Source: Methanobacteriota archaeon (GTDB taxonomy: Archaea; Thermoplasmatota; DTKX01; GCA-020343715). Taken from it: a stretch of DNA of 7,781 nt. The position numbers and the translations under genes are program-made. Shown one piece after another: positions 1 to 6,319 of this stretch. The stretch is taken from NCBI GenBank assembly GCA_030594725.1, contig JAUVEQ010000129.1, forward strand, positions 1-7,781. The letters run 5' to 3'. Under the pieces are notes generated by a model that saw only the letters and a program-made list of their open reading frames with translations, was not told the origin of the DNA and searched no databases. The stretch's first letter is position 1. Each line of letters starts with the position of its first letter.

Positions 1-98
1 CGGTCCGACCGAAATCGCAATCAACCGAGGGGACGTTATCTCGCCAGGGACCCCCGGGCGTCCCGGAAGGTGGTCGTACGAGCGGCGAGGTGGAGGGA

Positions 99-842
99 AT
101 GGATCGCAGGTCTGTCCTGCTCGTGGCCACGATGGCCTCCTTCCTGACCCCCTTCATGGGCTCGGCCGTGAACATAGCACTTCCCAGCATAGGCGAGGAG
201 TTCGCGATGGACGCGGTGCTCCTGAGCTGGGTGGCCACGGCCTACCTGCTTGCCGCCGCCATGTTCCTGGTGCCCTTCGGTCGGCTCTCCGACCTGATGG
301 GCAGGAAGAGGATCTTCCTTTGGGGAATGGTCGTCATCACCGGCCTCTCCCTGGTCCTCGGCATGTCCCTGTCGGGGGAGATGGTGGTGGTCCTGCGCTT
401 TGTCCAGGGCATCGGTGCGGCCATGGTCTTCGGGACGGGTCTGGCCCTCCTCACCTCGGTATATCCAAAGGAGGAGCGGGGCAAGGTCCTGGGCATCAAC
501 GTGGCCGCGGTCTACGTGGGCCTTTCCGTGGGTCCCTTCGTGGGCGGCCTGATCACCCAGGAGCTGGGATGGCGATGGGTCTTCTTCCTGATAGTGCCCA
601 TGGGGATCCTGGTCATCGGCACCGTCCTATGGAAGTTGAAGGGCGACATCGCCGGGGCGAGGGGCGAGCCCTTCGACCTGCCGGGAGCGGTGCTGTACAG
701 CCTCGCCATCACCTTCGTCCTCCTGGGATTCTCCTCGCTGCCAGGCACGTTGGGCATCGCCCTGCTGGTAGCGGGCCTGCTGGGCACCTTCCTGTTCATC
801 TTCTGGGGATACTACGCCCCCAGCCCGGTGCTGGACATCTAG
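99..842 (+). CDS. DHA2-type MFS multidrug exporter, N-terminal half (up to in-frame TAG)
   Basis: This is the first half of a 14-helix drug:proton antiporter of the major facilitator superfamily (EmrB/QacA type), a membrane exporter. Seen: a hydrophobic protein opening with MDRRSVLLVATMASFLTPFM and the ALPSIGEEF block of helix 1; motif A after helix 2 (GRLSDLMGRKR); the motif C-like stretch VGPFVGGLI in helix 5; then WRWVFFLIVPMG, typical of DHA2 transporters. The start is set at ATG 99 because GAGGTG at 87-92 is a Shine-Dalgarno-like site six bases ahead; a GTG at 90 is the alternative. The frame meets TAG at 840-842, yet conserved sequence resumes in the same frame and runs to TGA at 1460. 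The full unit 99-1460 (454 codons including TAG, excluding the final stop) fits the family length. It is therefore one gene that is either read through or broken. The substrate cannot be told. Confidence 0.85.
   Translation: MDRRSVLLVATMASFLTPFMGSAVNIALPSIGEEFAMDAVLLSWVATAYLLAAAMFLVPFGRLSDLMGRKRIFLWGMVVITGLSLVLGMSLSGEMVVVLRFVQGIGAAMVFGTGLALLTSVYPKEERGKVLGINVAAVYVGLSVGPFVGGLITQELGWRWVFFLIVPMGILVIGTVLWKLKGDIAGARGEPFDLPGAVLYSLAITFVLLGFSSLPGTLGIALLVAGLLGTFLFIFWGYYAPSPVLDI
840..842 (+). other. In-frame TAG (amber) codon inside the exporter gene
   Basis: The codon sits between LDI and LFLHNRV in the loop joining the two halves of the transporter. Every gene end that I trust in this window is TGA, so this is the only TAG in a recognised reading frame. 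In archaea that use pyrrolysine, such as Methanosarcina and Methanomassiliicoccales, UAG can be read as an amino acid. A single-base change from CAG, AAG or GAG, or a sequencing error, would give the same picture. The sequence alone cannot decide. Confidence 0.9.
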
Positions 843-1460
843 CTGTTCCTTCACAACCGGGTGTTCGCATTCTCGAACCTTACCGCCCTCATACACTACA
901 GCGCCACCTTCGCCATCGCGTTCCTCCTCAGCCTGTATCTCCAGATAGTCAAGGGGATGCCCCCGACCCAGGCGGGACTCGTCATCCTGGTCCAGCCCAT
1001 CCTGATGGCCATCTTCTCTCCCCTGGCGGGAAGGCTGTCCGACGCGGTGGAGCCCCAGCGGGTGGCATCGGTGGGCATGGCCTTGACGACCATCGGCCTG
1101 GCGATGCTGACGTTCCTCACGACGGACACAGACCTCCTCATGATCACACTGGCCCTGGTGATCATCGGCATCGGATACGCCCTCTTCAGCTCGCCAAACA
1201 CCAATGCGATCATGAGCGCGGTGACGCCACGCTTCTACGGCGTCGCCTCGGGCACCGTCGGGACCATGCGCCTGCTGGGACAGGTGTTCAGCATGGGCAT
1301 CGCCACCATGCTCTTCGCGGTCTTCATCGGCCGGGAGCAGATCACACCGGAGCTGGAGAGCGAGTTCATGATGGCCATCAACGTGGCCTTCGCCATCTTC
1401 ACCTTCCTGTGCTTCCTCGGCATCTTCGCGTCATTGGCACGGGGCAAGCTCAGGGACTGA
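843..1460 (+). CDS. DHA2-type MFS multidrug exporter, C-terminal half (same frame, after TAG)
   Basis: This is the second half of the exporter beginning at 99, in the same frame. Immediately after the TAG the sequence reads LFLHNRVFAFSNLTALIHYS, which matches the loop and helix found at this point in DHA2 exporters, then FLLSLYLQ, a second motif A-like loop (GRLSDAVEPQR) and further membrane helices, ending in a short charged tail (LARGKLRD) and TGA. A GTG at 861 could formally start an independent 199-residue protein, but no Shine-Dalgarno site precedes it and it lies inside the conserved block, so a separate gene is unlikely. No frameshift or other stop is visible, which indicates little decay. 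If the TAG terminates, this half is probably untranslated. Confidence 0.8.
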   Translation: MFLHNRVFAFSNLTALIHYSATFAIAFLLSLYLQIVKGMPPTQAGLVILVQPILMAIFSPLAGRLSDAVEPQRVASVGMALTTIGLAMLTFLTTDTDLLMITLALVIIGIGYALFSSPNTNAIMSAVTPRFYGVASGTVGTMRLLGQVFSMGIATMLFAVFIGREQITPELESEFMMAINVAFAIFTFLCFLGIFASLARGKLRD

Positions 1461-1487
1461 ACCAGGGAAGGGTCCATCGCCCTTCGA

Positions 1488-2108
1488 TCATGGCTCCAGG
1501 GCTCCTTCCTTCTTCTCCTCCTTCTTCTCCTCCTCCCTCTCCTCCTCCTTCTCCAGCTCGATTACCTTCACCGGGTTCAGATTGGCCTTGCCGCAGTAGG
1601 GGCAACGGACCCAGTCCTCCTCCCTGTGCATCTCGAAGGCGTACGAGCATTCGAAGCACTTGATCCGGAGGAGGTTCTTCATCTCCATCCCCTTGACCTC
1701 CTGCTTCATCACGATGGCGGAGTACGGATAGATGATGGCACCCAGAAAGAGCAGGGGGAAACCGAAGGCGATCGAGGGAATGAAGGATGCCATCGGGTTG
1801 GAGAGCATGAAGCTGGCCAGGAGAAGCGGGAACAGGATCTGGATGTAGGCCGCACGCCGGGCCCTTTCCGTCCCGGCGGACCTCAGGATCAGCAGCGCGA
1901 GGGTGAGGTTGAAGACCATCACGACGATGAGCACGGCGATGCCGATCGCCACGCAACCCGTCGAACCCATGGACACCGATATCTCGTGGTCCTCGTCGAA
2001 GATGAACTCCATGAACACCATAAGTGAGACAAAGCCAGCAATGAACAGGGCCATTCCCACGAAGATGGCCGTTACAAAGGCCACCTCGGCCCGCTCCCTG
2101 AGCCTCAC
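1488..2108 (-). CDS. Four-helix membrane protein with C-terminal zinc ribbon
   Basis: I do not recognise a named family. The 206-residue protein has four hydrophobic segments at about residues 9-37, 51-76, 86-106 and 109-134. These are followed by a zinc-ribbon pattern, Cys151-x2-Cys154 and Cys169-x2-Cys172 (IKCFECSYAF ... WVRCPYCGK), and a highly charged Glu/Lys tail from about 185. The start is GTG at 2108, whose last two bases overlap the TGA of the gene upstream (GTGA). An open frame runs further upstream to 2615, but that part only shadows the neighbouring gene and has non-protein-like Arg/Pro/His-rich content. GGTGGT just before the GTG could serve as a ribosome site. The overlap implies translational coupling, so the two products may form one membrane complex (inference). 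The ribbon could bind protein, nucleic acid or only stabilise the domain. Confidence 0.8.
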   Translation of the reverse strand: MRLRERAEVAFVTAIFVGMALFIAGFVSLMVFMEFIFDEDHEISVSMGSTGCVAIGIAVLIVVMVFNLTLALLILRSAGTERARRAAYIQILFPLLLASFMLSNPMASFIPSIAFGFPLLFLGAIIYPYSAIVMKQEVKGMEMKNLLRIKCFECSYAFEMHREEDWVRCPYCGKANLNPVKVIELEKEEEREEEKKEEKKEGALEP

Positions 2109-3661
2109 AGGACCACCGCCAGGATGAACATGGCAACGGCCGAGGGATACATCGCTATCGGCGTGACCGCTCCCAATCTGGTCTTGATGTCCTTGAGGGG
2201 AACGGGGTATATCAAGAAGAAGACAAGGAGTGCCCCAGGGATGGATATCAGGAGGGAGAGGCCTAGCATCGCCCATAGGGTGCCGTTGGTGGCCAGGCGG
2301 TCGTCGATCTCGTAACCGCGCCTCAGGAAGAAGGCGAAGCCGAACCATAGGACGAGCAATGAGATGAGGGCGAAGAGGTAGCCCAGGGCCTTGGAGTTCT
2401 CGTAGGTCCAGTCCGCCCGGGCGGCCTCGACCTTGCGGTCCTCGTTCCCTTCCAGGATCGTGCTCTCCAGGTCGAATCCGGGGTTGGCAAGCTCCATCTG
2501 GAACAGGTACCAGTGGCTGCCGTCGTGGAAGGCGTCCTTGGCGTCGGCGATATCCAGGTCCTTGTCCTCGGGGACCCGAAAGAGGATGTCGATGTCCCCC
2601 ACCTCGTTGGGCCAACCAGCGCTGGTGCCCAGGGGGAAGAAGATCTTCCCGTCGTCCAGGGGGAGATCGATGGTCATGACCTCTCCGGCGAAGTCGGTGC
2701 TTCCGTAGACCGCGTCCACCAGATCCCGCATGATCCTCTCGAGGCTCCGTTCGATATTGCGAAGGTCCGACCAGCCGACCTCGTCATAGATCTGACTCTC
2801 GAGGCTCCATTTGAGGTTCCTTATCTCGTTCGATGACAGCTTGGGACTCTCACGCAACTGGTCAGTGAGGTTCTGGGTCATGTTCGGGGCCCACTGCCTC
2901 AGGAGATCGAAGTCCTCTGGGTCGATGGGCGGCGAAGACTCCGCCTCGACCACGGCCACGTACTGTCCCATGTAGCTGTCGAACGCCCCTCCCTCGGGGA
3001 GTGCCAGCCCCTTGTTGGCCAGGTAGTTCTCCAGGATGCCTCCGGCATCCACGCCGAAGACATCGATGCTGAAACCGTCGAACTCGTAGTGCTGGACGGG
3101 GACCGGGTCCCCGACGGTCGTGCCCACGCTATCCGTGCCGGCCCAGGATTCGCCTTTCCCGCCATCCGAGGTGAGGCGGTAGTGCTGCCTGGAGTACTCT
3201 CCGGGGAGGGTGAACAGCATCGAGCCGTAGACCGACTGGAGGGCCGATGAGGTCTCCTCCCAGAGCTTGGCCTCGGCCTCCTCCGGGTCCTGCTCCACGA
3301 CCTCGACCTCGATCTTGTCCAGCATGTACTCTTCCCTGAACTCGCTCTCCTTCATGGGCTTGCCCGTGACATCGTCCGGCAACGTCCGCAGGGGCACCAT
3401 GATGGACAGGTTCTTGCCCGGGTCCATGGAGTAGACAGAGAGGAACAGGGAGATCCGCTGGTGGGTGGGGTCGGTGAGGTCGACACGGGCCAGCTGTCGG
3501 CTCTCGAAGGTCGTGGTGAACGGAGAGGGGCCGTCCAGGTCGTCCACGTCGACCAGTCGGTAGGCCGGCATGCCGTCCCCCGCCACGAATGGGATGACGG
3601 TAAGTAGAAGCAGTATAGTGACCGACGCACACGATATCCAGGTACGGGCCATGGATCCCAT
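2105..3661 (-). CDS. Secreted membrane-anchored protein of unknown function
   Basis: The 518-residue protein has an N-terminal signal sequence (hydrophobic core about residues 12-27, ending PFVAG), a large extracytoplasmic region of about 395 residues, and three membrane helices near the C-terminus (about 425-447, 462-484 and 498-518). The external part contains ENYLANKGLALPEG and MGQYVAVVEAE (about 211-240) and KIFFPLGTSAGW (339-350). Their order loosely recalls DUF2330-type proteins, but that is only an impression. There are several NxS/T sites, for example NLS, NMT and NLT. ATG 3661 is used as the start; an ATG at 3652 (MARTW...) is a good alternative that places the signal charge closer to the core. 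It is the first gene of a two-gene operon with the zinc-ribbon membrane protein, overlapping by four bases. No catalytic motif is visible. Confidence 0.85.
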   Translation of the reverse strand: MGSMARTWISCASVTILLLLTVIPFVAGDGMPAYRLVDVDDLDGPSPFTTTFESRQLARVDLTDPTHQRISLFLSVYSMDPGKNLSIMVPLRTLPDDVTGKPMKESEFREEYMLDKIEVEVVEQDPEEAEAKLWEETSSALQSVYGSMLFTLPGEYSRQHYRLTSDGGKGESWAGTDSVGTTVGDPVPVQHYEFDGFSIDVFGVDAGGILENYLANKGLALPEGGAFDSYMGQYVAVVEAESSPPIDPEDFDLLRQWAPNMTQNLTDQLRESPKLSSNEIRNLKWSLESQIYDEVGWSDLRNIERSLERIMRDLVDAVYGSTDFAGEVMTIDLPLDDGKIFFPLGTSAGWPNEVGDIDILFRVPEDKDLDIADAKDAFHDGSHWYLFQMELANPGFDLESTILEGNEDRKVEAARADWTYENSKALGYLFALISLLVLWFGFAFFLRRGYEIDDRLATNGTLWAMLGLSLLISIPGALLVFFLIYPVPLKDIKTRLGAVTPIAMYPSAVAMFILAVVL

Positions 3662-3691
3662 GAGTCAACCCCAGGACCTATTGTCGACTGC

Positions 3692-3702
3692 CCGTTAAAT
3701 AG
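3692..3702 (-). promoter_or_regulatory. TATA-like box for the secreted-protein operon
   Basis: Read on the - strand, CTATTTAACGG is a TATA-like element centred about 37 bases before ATG 3661. Archaeal transcription normally starts about 25 bases downstream, which leaves a leader of roughly ten bases. This is the only such element in the short upstream region. Confidence 0.5.
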
Positions 3703-3730
3703 TTACCCAGATTGTTCGTGGCCGAGGGTG

Positions 3731-3746
3731 GTGCTCCCGCCGGGAT
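3731..3746. repeat. Third, 16-base copy of the tRNA-Glu 3' end
   Basis: GTGCTCCCGCCGGGAT is identical to bases 3812-3827 and 4534-4549. It covers the acceptor 3' strand and part of the T stem of tRNA-Glu, plus one flanking base. It cannot fold as a tRNA and looks like a remnant of a further duplication or an imperfect recombination site. Confidence 0.7.
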
Positions 3747-3747
3747 G

Positions 3748-3801
3748 TTTGAAGCTTTGTTTCAAATCATCAGGCGGGTTACTTATTTCATTTCCTGATG
3801 A
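3748..3801. repeat. Two adjacent inverted repeats between tRNA-Glu fragments
   Basis: TTTGAA (3748-3753) pairs with TTCAAA (3761-3766) across a 7-base loop. TCATCAGG (3767-3774) pairs with CCTGATGA (3794-3801) across a 19-base AT-rich loop. The two hairpins abut and nearly fill the AT-rich gap between the 16-base and 45-base tRNA-Glu copies. They may be a structured RNA, a recombination-related site or a relic. Nothing shows which. Confidence 0.5.
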
Positions 3802-3805
3802 GAAT

Positions 3806-3811
3806 AAAAAA
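3806..3811 (-). terminator. Oligo-T terminator after methyltransferase and tRNA fragment
   Basis: On the - strand, six T residues followed by ATTCTC come directly after the tRNA-Glu fragment that follows the methyltransferase gene. Archaeal RNA polymerase stops at such T runs without needing a hairpin. It is the only T run near this gene end. Confidence 0.4.
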
Positions 3812-3856
3812 GTGCTCCCGCCGGGATTCGAACCCGAGCCGTCGGCTCGAAAGGCC
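3812..3856 (-). repeat. Partial tRNA-Glu (3' half), candidate attachment-site copy
   Basis: These 45 bases match the 3' part of the intact tRNA-Glu (4534-4578) with one difference (3839 C against 4561 T), at an exact offset of 722. The copy starts in the anticodon loop, contains the TTC anticodon, T arm and acceptor 3' strand, and has no D arm or acceptor 5' strand, so it is not a functional tRNA. Similarity drops at the anticodon stem, two bases from the methyltransferase stop codon. Archaeal tyrosine integrases of the SSV type recombine in just this part of tRNA genes and leave an intact gene at one end and such a fragment at the other. Read this way it is an att scar. A plain tandem duplication is the alternative. 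Confidence 0.75.
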
Positions 3857-3858
3857 AA

Positions 3859-4380
3859 TCATCCATCAGTGCCCCTGCGCCTCGCCGCCCGGACGAGGCC
3901 CAGCACGAAGTTCGTCCGCGGCACCCTCTCCATGTACCGCTGGTACGGTTCCCCGAAGATCCTGACCAGGTCCCTGTCCTCCCTCACGATGTCGTAGTAG
4001 AACACGGGGAAGGCGATGATGCCAGAGACCACCGCGATCCAGTGCTGGGAGAACATCATCAGTCCAACGATCAGCAGCAGTCCGGCGGTGTACTGCGGGT
4101 GCCGCACGATGCCGTACAGGCCGTCGGTGACTAGCCTCGTGGTGTGGACGTACGCCCTCCCCTCGGGTACCCCACCTCGCCGCTTGAGCACGACGATCGG
4201 GGCGAACGCGAAGAAGAGGCTCAGCAGCCAGACCGCCAGCCCCGTGTACATGACGACGGTCAGGCCGTAGTAGTTCTGGTAGAAGAAGAACGCCACAACG
4301 AACTCGATTACGATCAAGGGACTGTAAATGGCAGCAAAGCCGAAGTCGCCCTTAGTCATCTGGGACCTTCTGGATTCCAT
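3859..4380 (-). CDS. Isoprenylcysteine carboxyl methyltransferase-family membrane protein
   Basis: The 173-residue membrane protein belongs to the ICMT/phospholipid methyltransferase-like group, which uses S-adenosylmethionine at the membrane. Seen: hydrophobic segments at about 20-39, 42-65, 98-110 and 113-129; the conserved GLYGIVRHPQYTAG with RHPQY at 93-97; and the cofactor-region helix with REDRDL and FGEPYQRYMERVPR (about 133-155). The start is taken at ATG 4380 because GAGGGGGTGG lies just upstream. A GTG at 4476 would add 32 residues (IAAQHIEEKSGDW...) that do not resemble the family. An ATG at 4359 is also possible. The stop codon sits two bases from the tRNA-Glu fragment, and the gene is alone between the two tRNA-Glu repeat copies, so it may be the cargo of a former integrated element. 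The acceptor may be a lipid, quinone, prenyl group or protein; no archaeal CaaX partner is visible here. Confidence 0.85.
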   Translation of the reverse strand: MESRRSQMTKGDFGFAAIYSPLIVIEFVVAFFFYQNYYGLTVVMYTGLAVWLLSLFFAFAPIVVLKRRGGVPEGRAYVHTTRLVTDGLYGIVRHPQYTAGLLLIVGLMMFSQHWIAVVSGIIAFPVFYYDIVREDRDLVRIFGEPYQRYMERVPRTNFVLGLVRAARRRGTDG

Positions 4381-4445
4381 ATCCACCCCCCTCGAGTGCC
4401 ATTCGAATCTCCAATCGCCGCTTTTCTCTTCGATGTGTTGTGCGG

Positions 4446-4452
4446 CTATATG
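4446..4452 (-). promoter_or_regulatory. Possible TATA-like box for the methyltransferase gene
   Basis: CATATAG on the - strand lies about 70 bases before ATG 4380. A start about 25 bases downstream would give a leader of roughly 40 bases carrying the GAGGGGGTGG ribosome site. This gene would then differ from its neighbours, which look leaderless or nearly so. The match is weak. Confidence 0.25.
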
Positions 4453-4533
4453 AGGATTATCGCGAACATATCCCACTCATATGCATGGCCATAGGTGCGG
4501 GTGTGGAAGCTGTGACAGGATGTGGTAAAGAGA

Positions 4534-4609
<76 letters not shown>

Positions 4610-4635
4610 TCGGAGGGCCCAAACCACTCCCTTCT

Positions 4636-4642
4636 GATAAAG
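4636..4642 (-). promoter_or_regulatory. TATA box of the tRNA-Glu gene
   Basis: CTTTATC on the - strand is centred about 30 bases before the 5' end of the tRNA, the usual archaeal spacing for a start a few bases ahead of the mature end. Confidence 0.55.
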
Positions 4643-4680
4643 ATATCGCATGGGGCCATTGGACCGGCCAGATGGCGAAC

Positions 4681-4691
4681 CTTTATTATCC
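4681..4691 (+). promoter_or_regulatory. TATA-like box for the Asp-rich lipoprotein gene
   Basis: CTTTATTATCC is centred about 30 bases before ATG 4716. No Shine-Dalgarno site is seen before the ATG, so the transcript is probably leaderless. A second AT-rich stretch at 4699-4706 is too close to the start to serve. Confidence 0.5.
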
Positions 4692-4715
4692 ATACTCCTC
4701 ATATAAGCAGATGGG

Positions 4716-6278
4716 ATGCACATGAGGAGGCTCACACTTCCACTCACAGTAATGCTACTTCTAGCAATGGCCCCGCTATCGGGGTGCCTTTCCTTCGACG
4801 ATCACGACGGGGACGGGATCTACGACGAGGACGACCCTGATGACGACAACGACGGAATCCCCGACAAGTGGGAATCCCGGAACGGTCTCAACTCCAAGAA
4901 CGCAACGGACGCCAAGCTCGATCTCGACGATGACGGTCTGACCAACCTTGACGAGTACAAGAACGGCACCGACCCCAACGCGGACGACACCGACGGTGAC
5001 GGGATCCCCGACGGTTGGGAGGTGGAGTACAGTGTGGACGCCACCAACGCGACCAACGCTGGCCTCGATGACGACGGCGACGGTCTCACCACCCTCGAGG
5101 AGTACTGGAACTCCACGGACCCCGGCAATCCGGACAGCGACAACGACACCATCTCGGACGGTTACGAGGTCGAGCACGGCATGATGCCCCTCGACCCCCT
5201 CGACGCCGACCTGGACAAGGACCGGGACGGTCTCAAAGGGACGGATGAGTTCCTGGCCCAGACCGACCCGAACGAGCCCGATACCGACGGCGACGGGATG
5301 CCGGACGGCTGGGAGGTGGAATGGGGCACCGACCCCCTGGTGGACGATGCCGACGATAACCCCGACGGCGATAACTGGGATGCGGACTACAGTGGGGAGC
5401 TGGAGGCCGAGGAAATCCTAACCAATCGCCAGGAGTACTGGAACGGTACCGACCCCTGGAACGGGGACACCGACGGCGACGGCATGGGCGACGGCTACGA
5501 GATCTTCTTCGGGCTGGACCCGAACGATGCCGAGGATGCCGTGGAGGACCCGGACGGGGACCGCCTCAACAACCACAAGGAGCACATGGCCGGGACCTCG
5601 CCCGTGGACGCCGACACCGACGGCGATGGCATGGACGACTGGTTCGAGCGATGGTGGGGCCTCAACCCCCTGAGCGATGTTGACGCCGACTCCGATATGG
5701 ACGGGGACGCGTTCACCAACCTGGAGGAGTACATTGCCGGTACCAACATCTCCAACCCCGACACAGACGGAGACGGTGTGCTGGACGGTCACGATGTGGC
5801 TCCCTTGAAGAACGTGGCGATCAACATCACGATCTTCCAGATCGGCGTGAGCCACGACCACATGATCGAGGGCGCCATAGACAACCCGATGGTGGGCAGG
5901 CCCTACGAGCTCTACTTCAAGATATATGTGGCGGGGATCGAGGTGTGGTCCGAGACCATCGTCACGTCCGAGGAGGATACCGCCCTCAATCTCACGATCC
6001 TGGTGGACATACCCGACGACCTGTGGGAGGTCACTATCACCATATCGTTATGGGAGAACGACACCGCAGAATCCAGCGGGCTCAACGCCGACGACCACCT
6101 GGATGTGGACGGCCTCTCCGACGACCTGGATTGCGACATCACCTATGACCTGATCCTGGGAACGTGGAAGGGAGACACCACCGATGATGTCACCGATGGG
6201 AAGACGGACGGGTTGCCCACGGACCCGGACCATCCGGACGGGGCCATTCAATTCGATATCATGGTCGTACCTGTCTGA
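4716..6278 (+). CDS. Surface lipoprotein with Asp-rich calcium-binding-type repeats
   Basis: The 520-residue exported protein has a signal peptide ending in a lipobox (PLSGC, Cys24), so it is probably lipid-anchored on the outer face of the membrane. Residues about 28-365 are Asp-rich repeats: six units of about 50 residues that alternate a DTDGDGIPDGWEVE-type half with a DGDGLTNLEEYxxGTDP-type half, then a final half unit (DTDGDGVLDGHDVAP). The DxDxDG loops match thrombospondin type 3/dockerin-like calcium sites, so calcium binding is expected. Unit 4 carries an insertion of about 13 residues (around NWDADYSGELEAEE). Residues about 366-520 form a beta-rich domain starting NVAINITIFQIGV that may be C2-like. 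The start could be ATG 4716 or 4722. The role is probably adhesion or surface scaffolding; no enzyme motif is seen. Confidence 0.9.
   Translation: MHMRRLTLPLTVMLLLAMAPLSGCLSFDDHDGDGIYDEDDPDDDNDGIPDKWESRNGLNSKNATDAKLDLDDDGLTNLDEYKNGTDPNADDTDGDGIPDGWEVEYSVDATNATNAGLDDDGDGLTTLEEYWNSTDPGNPDSDNDTISDGYEVEHGMMPLDPLDADLDKDRDGLKGTDEFLAQTDPNEPDTDGDGMPDGWEVEWGTDPLVDDADDNPDGDNWDADYSGELEAEEILTNRQEYWNGTDPWNGDTDGDGMGDGYEIFFGLDPNDAEDAVEDPDGDRLNNHKEHMAGTSPVDADTDGDGMDDWFERWWGLNPLSDVDADSDMDGDAFTNLEEYIAGTNISNPDTDGDGVLDGHDVAPLKNVAINITIFQIGVSHDHMIEGAIDNPMVGRPYELYFKIYVAGIEVWSETIVTSEEDTALNLTILVDIPDDLWEVTITISLWENDTAESSGLNADDHLDVDGLSDDLDCDITYDLILGTWKGDTTDDVTDGKTDGLPTDPDHPDGAIQFDIMVVPV
4797..5810 (+). repeat. Coding tandem repeats of about 145-150 bases (Asp-rich units)
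   Basis: Six diverged tandem units with recurring GACACCGACGGCGACGG-like cores and GAGTACTGGAACGG-like segments encode the calcium-binding-type repeats of the lipoprotein. The units vary at the DNA level, so the array is not a recent expansion, but it could recombine. Confidence 0.7.
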
Positions 6279-6319
6279 ATCGGTCCTGCGCCGAACGCTT
6301 CATCGATGAGGTCGTGGGA

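Noticed and set aside
1..98. Possible end of an upstream gene before the exporter
   Set aside because: All three + strand frames stay open over this short stretch, so no coding claim can be made. No clear TATA box was seen either, only the GAGGTG site at 87-92.
320..1663. 447-codon + strand open frame inside the exporter gene
   Set aside because: The translation is Gly/His/Pro/Arg-rich without any conserved motif. It is a GC-rich frame shadow of the transporter.
1488..2615. Open frame on the - strand extending the zinc-ribbon membrane protein to 375 residues
   Set aside because: The added 169 residues overlap the secreted-protein gene in another frame and are Arg/Pro/His-rich shadow sequence. 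GTG at 2108 with the GTGA overlap explains the start better.
3767..3801. TGATGA/CTGA motifs that could suggest a C/D box guide RNA
   Set aside because: The motifs arise from one inverted repeat, and the order and spacing of C, D', C' and D boxes needed for a guide RNA are not present on either strand.
3728..3997. Small + strand ORFs across the tRNA-Glu copies (also 4522-4725) reading LPPGFEPE...ARKA
   Set aside because: These are translations of the antisense of tRNA-Glu, a well-known source of false proteins.
4797..5810. Regular repeats considered as a CRISPR-like or non-coding tandem array
   Set aside because: The periodicity follows protein repeat units in a continuous reading frame, the units are diverged, and there are no spacers.
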